Source: Pseudomonas syringae CC1557
GTDB taxonomy: Bacteria; Pseudomonadota; Gammaproteobacteria; Pseudomonadales; Pseudomonadaceae
Assembly (NCBI RefSeq): GCF_000452705.1
Contig: NZ_CP007014.1
Location: forward strand, 5,635,001-5,699,000
Reading direction: 5' to 3'
DNA: 64,000 nucleotides
In this document: one piece after another, positions 54,008 to 62,110 of the stretch
How the letters are laid out: the number at the start of each line of letters is the position of its first letter
How positions within the stretch are numbered: position 1 is the stretch's first letter
Translations under genes and position numbers: made by a program
The notes under the pieces: model-generated
Seen by the model: the letters and a program-made list of their open reading frames with translations, nothing else
What the model was told of the DNA's origin: nothing
Database searches by the model: none

Positions 54008-55423
54008 TTACAGACCGGCATGGGCGGCGATGGCGGCAGCGATGGCCAGGGCCAGCTCTTCGGGTTTGCGTTTGATCGAGTAATTGGTGAGCTCGGGGTG
54101 GCTTTCGACAAAGCTGGTGTTGAACTCACCGCTGCGGAATTCCGGATTGCGCAGGATTTCCTGGTAATAGGCCGCAGTGGTCTTCACTCCTTGCAGACGC
54201 ATGTCATCCAGCGCACGCAGGCCGCGATCCATCGCCTCTTCCCAGCTCAGCGCCCAGACGATCAGCTTCAGGCACATCGAGTCGTAGTACGGCGGTATGG
54301 TGTAGCCGGTGTAAATCGCCGTGTCGGTACGCACGCCAGGTCCGCCGGGTGCGTAATAACGGGTGATCTTGCCGAAGCTGGGCAGGAAATTGTTCTTCGG
54401 GTCTTCCGCGTTGATGCGAAATTGCAGGGCAAAACCACGATGGATGATGTCTTCCTGCTTGACCGATAACGGCAGGCCCGACGCGATGCGGATCTGTTCA
54501 CGAACAATGTCGATGCCGGTGATTTCTTCAGTGATGGTGTGCTCGACCTGCACTCGGGTGTTCATTTCCATGAAGTACACCTCGCCCTCGGCGAGCAGAA
54601 ACTCCACAGTGCCGGCGTTCTCGTAGCCAACGGCCTTGGCAGCACGCACCGACAGATCACCGATGTAAGCGCGCTGCTCGGGCGTCAGTTGCGGGCTGGG
54701 CGCGATCTCGATCAGCTTCTGGTTACGGCGCTGGATCGAACAGTCGCGCTCGAACAGGTGCACCACGTTACCAAAGCTGTCGCCGAGGATCTGTGCTTCG
54801 ATGTGCTTGGGGTTGACGATGCACTTTTCGAGAAAGACTTCCGCCGAGCCGAAGGCCTTGGTCGCCTCGGAAATGACCCGGGGAAAGGCCTGCTCCAACT
54901 CTTCACGACTGTTGCAACGCCTAATACCACGCCCACCGCCACCGGAAGTGGCCTTGAGCATCACTGGATAACCGATGCGCTCGCCTTCGAGCAGCGCCTC
55001 ATCGATGTCCGCCACATTGCCTTCAGTGCCAGGCGTCACCGGCACGCCGGCCTTGATCATGCTGCGCCGCGCTTCGGTCTTGTCGCCCATGCGGCGAATC
55101 ACTTCTGCCGACGGGCCGATGAATTTAATCCCACGCTCGGCGCAGATATCAGCCAGCTCGGCGTTTTCCGAGAGGAAACCGTAACCGGGATGCAGCGCAT
55201 CGCAACCGGTTTCCACCGCCAGATTCACCAGCTTGCGCGGGTCCAGGTAACCAGCGAGCGGGTCGGCGCCAATGCTGTAGGCCTCATCAGCACGTTTTAC
55301 GTGTAACGCGTGACGGTCTGCGTCGGAAAAGATCGCTACCGAGCGAATGCCCATTTCTGCACAGGCTCGCACGATGCGGACGGCGATCTCTCCACGGTTG
55401 GCGATCAGAATTTTTTTTATCAC
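54008..55423 (-). CDS. pycA: Pyruvate carboxylase subunit A (biotin carboxylase)
   Basis: The start is the GTG at 55423 (MIKKILIANRGEIAVRIVRA), seven bases after a GAGGA site; the frame before it is not protein-like. The 471-residue product is an ATP-grasp biotin carboxylase with the glycine-rich loop KATSGGGGRGIRRC near 158-171, HIEAQILGDSFGNVVHLFER with the bicarbonate-site histidine, and EMNTRVQVEHTITE near 286-299. It carboxylates the biotin on PycB. The gap to pycB is 11 bases. It could be mistaken for AccC, but the pairing with pycB decides. Confidence 0.93.
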   Translation of the reverse strand: MIKKILIANRGEIAVRIVRACAEMGIRSVAIFSDADRHALHVKRADEAYSIGADPLAGYLDPRKLVNLAVETGCDALHPGYGFLSENAELADICAERGIKFIGPSAEVIRRMGDKTEARRSMIKAGVPVTPGTEGNVADIDEALLEGERIGYPVMLKATSGGGGRGIRRCNSREELEQAFPRVISEATKAFGSAEVFLEKCIVNPKHIEAQILGDSFGNVVHLFERDCSIQRRNQKLIEIAPSPQLTPEQRAYIGDLSVRAAKAVGYENAGTVEFLLAEGEVYFMEMNTRVQVEHTITEEITGIDIVREQIRIASGLPLSVKQEDIIHRGFALQFRINAEDPKNNFLPSFGKITRYYAPGGPGVRTDTAIYTGYTIPPYYDSMCLKLIVWALSWEEAMDRGLRALDDMRLQGVKTTAAYYQEILRNPEFRSGEFNTSFVESHPELTNYSIKRKPEELALAIAAAIAAHAGL

Positions 55424-55629
55424 TGGTGATTCCTCGCCCCTAAAGACCCAACCGGTCAGCACATCCAGGTAAGCGTTGTATTCGCGCTTTTTTGTAACCC
55501 GGCATGTGACTCAATGTCGCAGGCACACCCTATGCTGGATCAAGGATTAACAAAAATGAGTAAAAGTTGGGTGATGCATAAGTAAAACCTTATAGTTATT
55601 GATCAGCCAACCGAAAAAAGGCTTTATAG

Positions 55630-56580
55630 ATGCGTAAGTCATTGATGCGCATGACATTGCGCCAGTTGCGCATATTCAACGAGGTGTGTGACCTGCGCTC
55701 ATACAGCCGCGCAGCAGAAGAAATGTCGCTGACCCAGCCCGCAGTCAGCCTGCAGATACGTCAGCTTGAAGAGTTGATCGGTCAGCCATTGTTTGAGTAC
55801 GTCGGGAAAAAGCTGTACCTGACGCAAGCGGCTGAAGCGCTGCAATCCGCCAGCCGGGATATTTTCGGGCGCCTGGAGAGCCTGGATATGCAGCTCTCGG
55901 ACATGCAGGGTTCGCTGCAAGGGCAATTGAAACTGGCGGTCGAGTCGAGCTGCAAATACTTCATCCCGCACCTGTTTGCCGCGTTCAAACGCCAATATCC
56001 GGACGTCAGCCTGAGTTTGATGGTGGTCAATCGTGCGCAGATCATCAAACGATTGTCGGATAACCGTGACGATCTGGTGGTGATGTCGGCCGTGCCGCAA
56101 CACATGGGCCTGGAGTTTCTGCCGTTCCTCAACAACCCGATTGTCGCCGTAGCGCCAGCGGATCATCCGCTGAGCAGCCGCGAAACATTGAGCCTGAAAG
56201 ATCTGGAGCCGTGGCCGCTGCTGACGCGCGAGCCGGGTTCAGGCACGCGTCTGGCGTGTGAGGAATATTTCAAGGAAAAGCGCGTGCACTTCACTCAGAC
56301 CCAAGAGGTGTCCTCAAGCGAGGCGCAGCGTGAATGCGTAGTCGCCGGGCTGGGCCTGGCGATGCTGACGCGGCATGCGGTCTGTCAGGAACTCGCCACA
56401 GGGACGCTCATCGAGCTGCCTGTGGCGGAGTTGCCGTTATACCGAAGCTGGTGCGTGGTGCAGGCCAGGGATAAACGCCTGTCACCGGTGGCGCATGCGT
56501 TTTTTGCCTTCATCCGCAGCGAACGTGCGCAGATCAGCCAGCTTGTCGAGCGTTTCGACGGTCGACTGCGGGCGGTGTGA
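55630..56580 (+). CDS. pycR: LysR family regulator PycR
   Basis: A 316-residue LysR protein with a CbbR-like N-terminus (MTLRQLRIFNEVCDLRSYSR, SLTQPAVSLQIRQLEELIGQ) and an effector domain. It is divergent from pycA with a 206-bp shared promoter region. In P. aeruginosa the LysR gene beside the pyruvate carboxylase genes (PA5437) is named pycR and affects virulence and biofilm traits; the same arrangement here supports the name. Confidence 0.88.
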   Translation: MRKSLMRMTLRQLRIFNEVCDLRSYSRAAEEMSLTQPAVSLQIRQLEELIGQPLFEYVGKKLYLTQAAEALQSASRDIFGRLESLDMQLSDMQGSLQGQLKLAVESSCKYFIPHLFAAFKRQYPDVSLSLMVVNRAQIIKRLSDNRDDLVVMSAVPQHMGLEFLPFLNNPIVAVAPADHPLSSRETLSLKDLEPWPLLTREPGSGTRLACEEYFKEKRVHFTQTQEVSSSEAQRECVVAGLGLAMLTRHAVCQELATGTLIELPVAELPLYRSWCVVQARDKRLSPVAHAFFAFIRSERAQISQLVERFDGRLRAV

Positions 56581-56755
56581 CAGTCTGCCAGACAGCGTTT
56601 TTCACACCGTCCATGTAATCGCAGAGCTCTTGGTTGAGCTGACGCGCTTCGCTGTAGCTCTCGATTGCCCGACGAAACTCCATGCGACGCTGATCTTCCT
56701 GCTGACGGCGGGTTTTCACGGTGCTGTTGGGTAAATCATCGTAATGCCGAGCCAT
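56534..56755 (-). CDS. Small hypothetical protein, 3' end overlapping pycR
   Basis: A 73-residue charged helical protein (MARHYDDLPNSTVKTRRQQE, then EFRRAIESYSEARQLNQELC). A GGAGACAGG site precedes the ATG. It converges with pycR and overlaps its last 47 bases. I do not recognise a family. Good ribosome binding site and protein-like composition outside the overlap suggest it is real. Confidence 0.6.
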   Translation of the reverse strand: MARHYDDLPNSTVKTRRQQEDQRRMEFRRAIESYSEARQLNQELCDYMDGVKNAVWQTVTPPAVDRRNARQAG

Positions 56756-56863
56756 GTCCTGTCTCCCAATACGTTTTGTGGGAGCACCAGAATGGAGCGT
56801 AGCGGTGACAGTCAGACGGCACGCACATGACAGATCGATGAAATTTGATGTAACGAAACCGAC

Positions 56864-57730
56864 TCAGTCTTCGTGGGTCTTGATCGACTTTGGCGACAGG
56901 CGCAAGCCGCGCAGACTGCGCTTGACGCTCTTGAGGTGATTGACCAGGCTCGGCCCGCGCGCCATGGCGACGCCCATTGCCAGCACATCAATGACCACCA
57001 GATGCGCGATGCGCGAGGTCAGCGGTGTGTAGATTTCGGTGTCTTCATGCACGTCGATGGCCAGGTTGACCGAAGACAGTTCGGCCAGCGGCGTCTGGCT
57101 CGGGCACAGCGTGATCAGCGTGGCTCCGCTCTCACGGACCAGATTGGCGGTGATCAGCAAGTCCTTGGAGCGCCCTGACTGGGAAATGCATACCGCCACA
57201 TCCGTCGGCTTGAGCGTGACCGCCGACATGGCCTGCATGTGCGGGTCGGAATACGCCGCAGCCGTCAACAACAGGCGAAAGAACTTGTGTTGCGCGTCGG
57301 CAGCCACCGCGCCGGACGCACCGAACCCGTAGAACTCGACCCGATTGGCCCCCGCCATGGCCGTGACCGCCAGCTGCAAGGCGTGAGGATCAAGGTTCTC
57401 GCGCACTTCCATCAGCGTGTGCAGGGTCGTGTCGAAAATCTTCAGGCTGTAGTCAGCGACCGAATCATCCTCGTGAATCGCGAACTGCCCGAAACTGGCA
57501 CCTGCCGCCAGGCTCTGGGCCAGCTTGAGCTTGAGGTCCTGAAACCCGCTACAACCGATGGCGCGACAGAAGCGCACGATGGTCGGCTCGCTGATCCCGA
57601 CACTGTGGGCCAGATCAGCCATGGAACTGTGCATCACTGCCGCAGGGTCCAGCAGCACATGGTCGGCTACCTTGAGCTCCGATTTGCGCAACAGGTGACG
57701 TGACTGGGCGATGTGTTGCAGCAGATTCAA
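56864..57730 (-). CDS. RpiR/MurR family regulator, HexR-like
   Basis: A 288-residue protein with an N-terminal HTH_6 domain (ADLAHSVGISEPTIVRFCRA IG segment near 40-62) and a C-terminal SIS sugar-phosphate-binding domain (VEFYGFGASGAVAADAQHKF, VAVCISQSGRSKDLL). The ending EDTEIYTPLTSRIAHLVVID matches HexR, which represses central carbon genes and is released by KDPG. A TGTAG-N5-CTACA palindrome of HexR type lies 46 bp upstream of the start. From memory, P. aeruginosa has a paralog in this position (PA5438) beside a zwf-like gene; here uvrD follows instead. Confidence 0.87.
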   Translation of the reverse strand: MNLLQHIAQSRHLLRKSELKVADHVLLDPAAVMHSSMADLAHSVGISEPTIVRFCRAIGCSGFQDLKLKLAQSLAAGASFGQFAIHEDDSVADYSLKIFDTTLHTLMEVRENLDPHALQLAVTAMAGANRVEFYGFGASGAVAADAQHKFFRLLLTAAAYSDPHMQAMSAVTLKPTDVAVCISQSGRSKDLLITANLVRESGATLITLCPSQTPLAELSSVNLAIDVHEDTEIYTPLTSRIAHLVVIDVLAMGVAMARGPSLVNHLKSVKRSLRGLRLSPKSIKTHED

Positions 57731-57775
57731 GGGGCGGACTCAACAAAGATTAGAGGGACAGGGCTGTCACTTTTT

Positions 57776-57790
57776 TGTAGTTATACTACA
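57776..57790. promoter_or_regulatory. HexR-type operator
   Basis: TGTAG-TTATA-CTACA is a perfect 15-bp palindrome matching the TGTAATnnnATTACA style of HexR sites. It lies upstream of the HexR-like gene and suggests autoregulation. Confidence 0.7.
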
Positions 57791-57961
57791 TGACCCGCGA
57801 AGCGCCCAGTTAAACGACGCTGGAAGGCTGCATACCGGCTCTCTCATGAGGATTCACGACATTTCCGTGGGAATAATCCTACATCAGGTCCTTTATCGCG
57901 ACAGCTGCCGCAGGCTCAGTCAGTAAAAGTAGACGCAGTCCGTGCTAACCACGCAACAGGT

Positions 57962-57996
57962 GACGACCGGTCGTCCCGCCGCTGCGGTTTTTTAAT
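57962..57996 (+). other. 14-bp palindrome followed by terminator-like sequence upstream of uvrD
   Basis: GACGACCGGTCGTC (57962-57975) is a perfect palindrome, followed directly by CCGCCGCTGCGG and TTTTTT. This could be the 3' end of a short untranslated RNA or an attenuator in the uvrD leader. The remaining 57791-57961 stretch of the 320-bp gap contains no gene that I can support. Confidence 0.4.
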
Positions 57997-58050
57997 GCCC
58001 GACGCAAAGCATGGTTTGCCCGTCATCGCGCAGCACCCTAGAATGCGCCG

Positions 58051-60234
58051 ATGCGCGATGATCTCTCTCTTCTTCTGAATTCCCTAAACGATGCCCAGCG
58101 TCAGGCCGTAGCGGCCTCACTGGGTCGTCAGTTGGTTCTGGCCGGTGCTGGCTCCGGTAAAACCCGTGTGCTGGTGCATCGCATCGCCTGGCTGATGCAG
58201 GTCGAGCAAGCCTCCCCGCATTCGGTTCTGTCGGTGACTTTCACCAACAAGGCGGCTGCAGAGATGCGCCACCGTATCGAACAGCTGATGGGCATCAGCC
58301 CGGCCGGCATGTGGGTGGGCACCTTCCACGGTCTGGCGCACCGCCTGCTGCGTGCGCACTGGCAGGAAGCCGGGCTGGTGCAGACCTTCCAGATTCTCGA
58401 CAGCGATGACCAGCAGCGTCTGGTCAAGCGCGTGATGCGCGAACTGGGGCTGGACGAACAGCGCTGGCCTGCACGTCAGGCCCAGTGGTTCATCAATGGT
58501 CAGAAAGACGAAGGCCTGCGCCCGAAACATATTCAGGCCAGCGGCGATCTGTTCCTGACCACCATGAAAAGCGTTTACGAAGCCTACGAGGTCGCTTGCC
58601 AGCGGGCAGGCGTCATCGACTTCTCCGAGCTGTTGCTGCGCGCACTGGACCTATGGCGCGATAACCCGGGCCTGCTCGCGCATTATCAGCGCCGCTTCCG
58701 TCATGTACTGGTCGACGAGTTCCAGGACACCAACGCCGTGCAGTACGCCTGGTTGCGTCTGCTGGCTCAGGGCGGCGACAGCCTGATGGTGGTCGGCGAC
58801 GACGATCAGTCCATCTATGGCTGGCGTGGCGCGAAGATCGAGAACATTCACCAGTACTCTTCCGACTTCCCGGACACCGAAGTGATCCGCCTGGAGCAGA
58901 ATTACCGCTCCACGGCGAGCATCCTCAAGGCCGCCAACGCCTTGATCGTCAACAACAGCGGGCGTCTCGGCAAGGAATTGTGGACCGATGTCGGTGACGG
59001 CGAGCTGATCAATCTGTACGCCGCCTTCAACGAACACGACGAAGCACGCTACGTGGTCGAGACCATCGAAAGCGCGCTGAAAACTGGTATATCGCGCAAC
59101 GACATTGCCATTCTGTACCGCTCCAACGCCCAGTCGCGAGTGCTGGAAGAAGCCCTGCTGCGCGAACGCATCCCGTATCGCATCTATGGCGGGCAACGAT
59201 TCTTCGAACGCGCCGAAATCAAGAACGCCATGGCGTACATGCGCCTGCTGGAAGGCCGTGGCAACGATGCGGCACTGGAGCGGGTCATCAACGTTCCGGC
59301 ACGCGGCATCGGTGAAAAGACCGTTGAAGCGATTCGCGAGCATGCGCGTCATGCCGACGTCTCGATGTGGGAAGCCATGCGTCTGCTGGTCGCCAATAAA
59401 GGCCTGACCGGTCGCGCCGCCACGGCTTTGGGCGGGTTCATCGAGCTGATCGAGAACCTGTCGGCGAAGGTCATGGAAATGCCGCTGCACCTGATGACCC
59501 AGACAGTTATCGAGCAGTCCGGGCTCATCACGTATCACGAACAGGAAAAAGGCGAGAAAGGCCAGGCCCGGGTAGAAAACCTTGAGGAGCTGGTCAGCGC
59601 CGCACGCGCCTTCGAGAACCATGAGAGTGACGAAGAGCTGACACCACTGGCGGCGTTCCTCGGCCACGCCTCACTGGAGGCTGGCGACACTCAGGCGCAG
59701 GAGCATGAGGAAAGCATCCAGCTGATGACCTTGCACAGCGCCAAGGGCCTGGAGTTCCCGCATGTGTTTCTGGTTGGGATGGAAGAAGGACTGTTCCCGC
59801 ACAAGATGAGCCTGGAAGAACCGGGCCGCCTGGAAGAGGAACGGCGTCTGGCTTATGTCGGCATCACCCGCGCCATGACGCAACTGGTGATGACCTACGC
59901 GGAGACGCGTCGTCTGTATGGCAGCGAAACCTATAACAAGGTCTCGCGTTTCGTGCGCGAGATCCCGCCTGCGCTGATTCAGGAAGTACGGCTGTCCAAC
60001 AGCGTCAGCCGCCCGTTCGGCGGTACACCGAAATTCAACAGCAGCAGCCTGTTCAACGGCACCGGCATCCCGGACACCGAGTTCACCATGGGCCAGCGCG
60101 TGCAGCATGCGGTGTTTGGCGAAGGCGTGATCCTCAACTTCGAAGGCGCTGGCGCCCAGGCACGCGTGCAGGTCAACTTCGCCGATGGCAGCAAGTGGCT
60201 GATGATGGGGTATGCGAAGCTGGTGGCGTTGTAG
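58051..60234 (+). CDS. uvrD: DNA helicase II
   Basis: A 727-residue superfamily 1A helicase. Motifs in order: Q motif LNDAQRQAV, Walker A GAGSGKT at 32-38, motif Ia SVTFTNKAAAEMRHRI, motif II VLVDEFQDTNAVQY, motif III VVGDDDQSIYGWRGA, motif IV RLEQNYRSTASIL, motif V MTLHSAKGLEFPHVFLVGME and motif VI EEERRLAYVGITRAM. A C-terminal Tudor-like segment (GQRVQHAVFGEGVILNFEG) is typical of UvrD. It unwinds DNA in nucleotide excision and mismatch repair. No obvious LexA box was seen in its upstream region. Confidence 0.96.
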   Translation: MRDDLSLLLNSLNDAQRQAVAASLGRQLVLAGAGSGKTRVLVHRIAWLMQVEQASPHSVLSVTFTNKAAAEMRHRIEQLMGISPAGMWVGTFHGLAHRLLRAHWQEAGLVQTFQILDSDDQQRLVKRVMRELGLDEQRWPARQAQWFINGQKDEGLRPKHIQASGDLFLTTMKSVYEAYEVACQRAGVIDFSELLLRALDLWRDNPGLLAHYQRRFRHVLVDEFQDTNAVQYAWLRLLAQGGDSLMVVGDDDQSIYGWRGAKIENIHQYSSDFPDTEVIRLEQNYRSTASILKAANALIVNNSGRLGKELWTDVGDGELINLYAAFNEHDEARYVVETIESALKTGISRNDIAILYRSNAQSRVLEEALLRERIPYRIYGGQRFFERAEIKNAMAYMRLLEGRGNDAALERVINVPARGIGEKTVEAIREHARHADVSMWEAMRLLVANKGLTGRAATALGGFIELIENLSAKVMEMPLHLMTQTVIEQSGLITYHEQEKGEKGQARVENLEELVSAARAFENHESDEELTPLAAFLGHASLEAGDTQAQEHEESIQLMTLHSAKGLEFPHVFLVGMEEGLFPHKMSLEEPGRLEEERRLAYVGITRAMTQLVMTYAETRRLYGSETYNKVSRFVREIPPALIQEVRLSNSVSRPFGGTPKFNSSSLFNGTGIPDTEFTMGQRVQHAVFGEGVILNFEGAGAQARVQVNFADGSKWLMMGYAKLVAL

Positions 60235-60308
60235 GATTCAGGGTTTGGGGAACGGGGCTCAGCGAGCTCTCGTTCCCACGCTCCGCGTCATACATTAGGC
60301 CGCTTTGA

Positions 60309-60511
60309 CTATCGTGCCAATGCTCCGCGTTGGCATGCATTGGGTGACGTTCCGCGTCACAAATCTTCAGTCTGGCGAGACAGTGCGTGTAACCGAAGCT
60401 CGGGCTTTAATGGTGCCTGCACCTCGTACGGCCTGAATTCGGCGTCAACGCTCCAATGTGTGACGCAGAGCGTCACGAACTGTATGCCAACGCGGAGCAT
60501 TGGCACGATAG
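60309..60511. repeat. REP doublet (REPIN-like) with perfect 28-bp inverted arms
   Basis: The 28 bases at 60309-60336 are the exact reverse complement of 60484-60511. Each arm is itself a REP hairpin of the type seen at 38128, and weaker complementarity continues inward to 60360 and 60460 through GTGACG/CGTCAC blocks. About 100 bp of unrelated DNA lies between. The whole 60235-60677 gap has no gene. Such doublets are mobilised in trans by RAYT transposases; none is in this window. Confidence 0.85.
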
Positions 60512-60677
60512 AAGACTTGTGTATAACCTTTTAGCGTGCAATTAATCGCAAGACTTACGAAGCGTGCTGAAAAGTCCTACGCTGCTTGTGTAAAAGTCCG
60601 AAACACTAACGCGCTAGTCATGTTGCTGTCTGCTGTGCAACATGACGCGTGTGCAATCACCAAACGGGAATACCCTT

Positions 60678-61520
60678 ATGCAACGTTTTCTAAGCATCGC
60701 GATGGCGCTGTGCATCGGGCTCACCATGAGCCTGGATGTGAATGCCGCGCGCTTCGGTGGCGGCAAGAGCATGGGCTCGGCGCCTACGCATCAGGCGCGC
60801 CAGACCGCACCTTCCACGCCGGCAGCCACACCTGGCGCTGCTGGCCGCCCTGCCCCTGCGGCAAGCGGCGCCTCGCGCTGGCTGGGCCCGTTGGCCGGTA
60901 TCGCTGCCGGTGGCCTGCTCGCGTCGATGTTCATGGGGGATGGCTTCAACGGCCTGCAACTGTTCGACATCCTGATCGTGGGCCTCATCGCCTTCCTGAT
61001 CTTCCGCTTCATCGCGCGTCGTCGTCAGCAGCAACAGCCGAAAATGGCCCCTGCCGGCGCGCCGTATCAGCGTGAAGCCAGTCAGCCTGGGCAGAACCCG
61101 ATTTTCGGCAGTTCGTCGCCTGCTTCCACTGCGCCAGTGATCAACGCCCCGGCCTGGTTCAATCAGGAGCGCTTCCTGGAAGCTGCTCGCGGCCACTTTC
61201 AGGCGCTGCAGCAGCACTGGGACGCCAACGAAATGGACAAGATCGCCGAATTCGTCACCCCGCAGATGCTGCAATTCCTGAAAAAGGAACGTGCGGATCT
61301 GGGCGACGGCTTTCAGTCGACCTTCATCGACAACCTCAGCGTGCAGCTGGACGGCGTCGATGACCGTGCAGACAAGACCATCGCGACCCTGACCTTCTCC
61401 GGCGTTTCCAAGACATCGCGCTTTGATCAGGGCGAAGTGTTCAGCGAAAGCTGGAACATGGAACGACCACAAGGTGAAAACCAGCCATGGCTGGTGGCAG
61501 GAATTCGCCAGAACGGTTGA
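60678..61520 (+). CDS. Tim44-like domain protein, exported and membrane anchored
   Basis: The ATG at 60678 gives 280 residues starting with a signal peptide (MQRFLSIAMALCIGLTMSLD to about residue 24); the frame before it is shadow. A Pro/Ala-rich segment follows, then two hydrophobic helices near 70-115 (WLGPLAGIAAGGLLASMFMG, LFDILIVGLIAFLIFRFIAR). A C-terminal Tim44-like domain covers about 160-278 (FLEAARGHFQALQQHWDANE, ATLTFSGVSKTSRFDQGEVF). Bacterial members are of unknown role and are not protein importers as in mitochondria. A good terminator follows. Confidence 0.85.
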   Translation: MQRFLSIAMALCIGLTMSLDVNAARFGGGKSMGSAPTHQARQTAPSTPAATPGAAGRPAPAASGASRWLGPLAGIAAGGLLASMFMGDGFNGLQLFDILIVGLIAFLIFRFIARRRQQQQPKMAPAGAPYQREASQPGQNPIFGSSSPASTAPVINAPAWFNQERFLEAARGHFQALQQHWDANEMDKIAEFVTPQMLQFLKKERADLGDGFQSTFIDNLSVQLDGVDDRADKTIATLTFSGVSKTSRFDQGEVFSESWNMERPQGENQPWLVAGIRQNG

Positions 61521-61544
61521 ACCAGATTCCGTTCTCGCGTTCAG

Positions 61545-61569
61545 AACCCCGGACATGTCCGGGGTTTTT
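61545..61569 (+). terminator. Rho-independent terminator after the Tim44-like gene
   Basis: AACCCCGGACATGTCCGGGG forms a perfect stem of at least 9 bp with a short loop, followed by TTTTT, 25 bases past the stop codon. Confidence 0.9.
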
Positions 61570-61650
61570 GTTTATCCGTTCGGATAGTTATTTTGAGAAA
61601 GGCTTTACGCTACTGTATAACCCGCGCCATCAAGTGAGAGGAGCTGTGTC

Positions 61651-62058
61651 GTGGAAGAAGTCATTGAACAACTGCGTGAAGCAAACGAGCCGGTCCCGGT
61701 TCCGCTTGAACTGCCTGACGAAGACCTGCTGGTCGAGATCGAGGAACAGCTGTTCATCAATATTCCGTTCGTCTTCAAGGAGTTTCTCCTGACGGTCAGC
61801 GATGTGGTGTATGGCAGCCTTGAGCCCGTCACAGTGACTGACCCGCAGTCGCATACCTACCTGCCGGAAGTCTGCGCTACCGCCTGGGATCTGGGCGTGC
61901 CGCGCGAGCTGATTCCGATCTGTCAGGACGGTGACGATTATTACTGCGTCGAAGAAGACGGAACCGTGCTGCTGTGGTCTGCCGAGGAAGAGCTGGTCAC
62001 CGAAGACAGCTGGGAGTCGGTCTGGCATTGGGCTCGGGATGTCTGGCTGGAAAGCTGA
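61651..62058 (+). CDS. SMI1/KNR4 (SUKH) family protein
   Basis: A 135-residue acidic protein starting at a GTG after a GAGGAG site. The SUKH pattern is visible: DLLVEIEEQLFINIPFVFKE near the N-terminus, FLLTVSDVVYGSLEPVTVTD, ELIPICQDGDDYYCVEEDGT and the tryptophan-rich end SWESVWHWARDVWLES. SUKH proteins are frequent immunity proteins against polymorphic nuclease and deaminase toxins, but many are stand-alone genes of unknown role. It is not adjacent to any toxin here; the deaminase protein is about 36 kb away. Confidence 0.85.
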   Translation: MEEVIEQLREANEPVPVPLELPDEDLLVEIEEQLFINIPFVFKEFLLTVSDVVYGSLEPVTVTDPQSHTYLPEVCATAWDLGVPRELIPICQDGDDYYCVEEDGTVLLWSAEEELVTEDSWESVWHWARDVWLES

Positions 62059-62110
62059 GACACCCCTGCTGCATGGACTGAAGGTAACGGCTGCAAACAG
62101 ATCGCCGGGC

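Noticed and set aside
52884..54083. 399-codon open frame antisense to pycB
   Set aside because: Runs through the carboxyltransferase domain on the opposite strand, with Arg/His/Gln-rich composition and no ribosome binding site.
57791..58050. LexA (SOS) box for uvrD
   Set aside because: No CTGT-N8-ACAG match was found in the upstream region.
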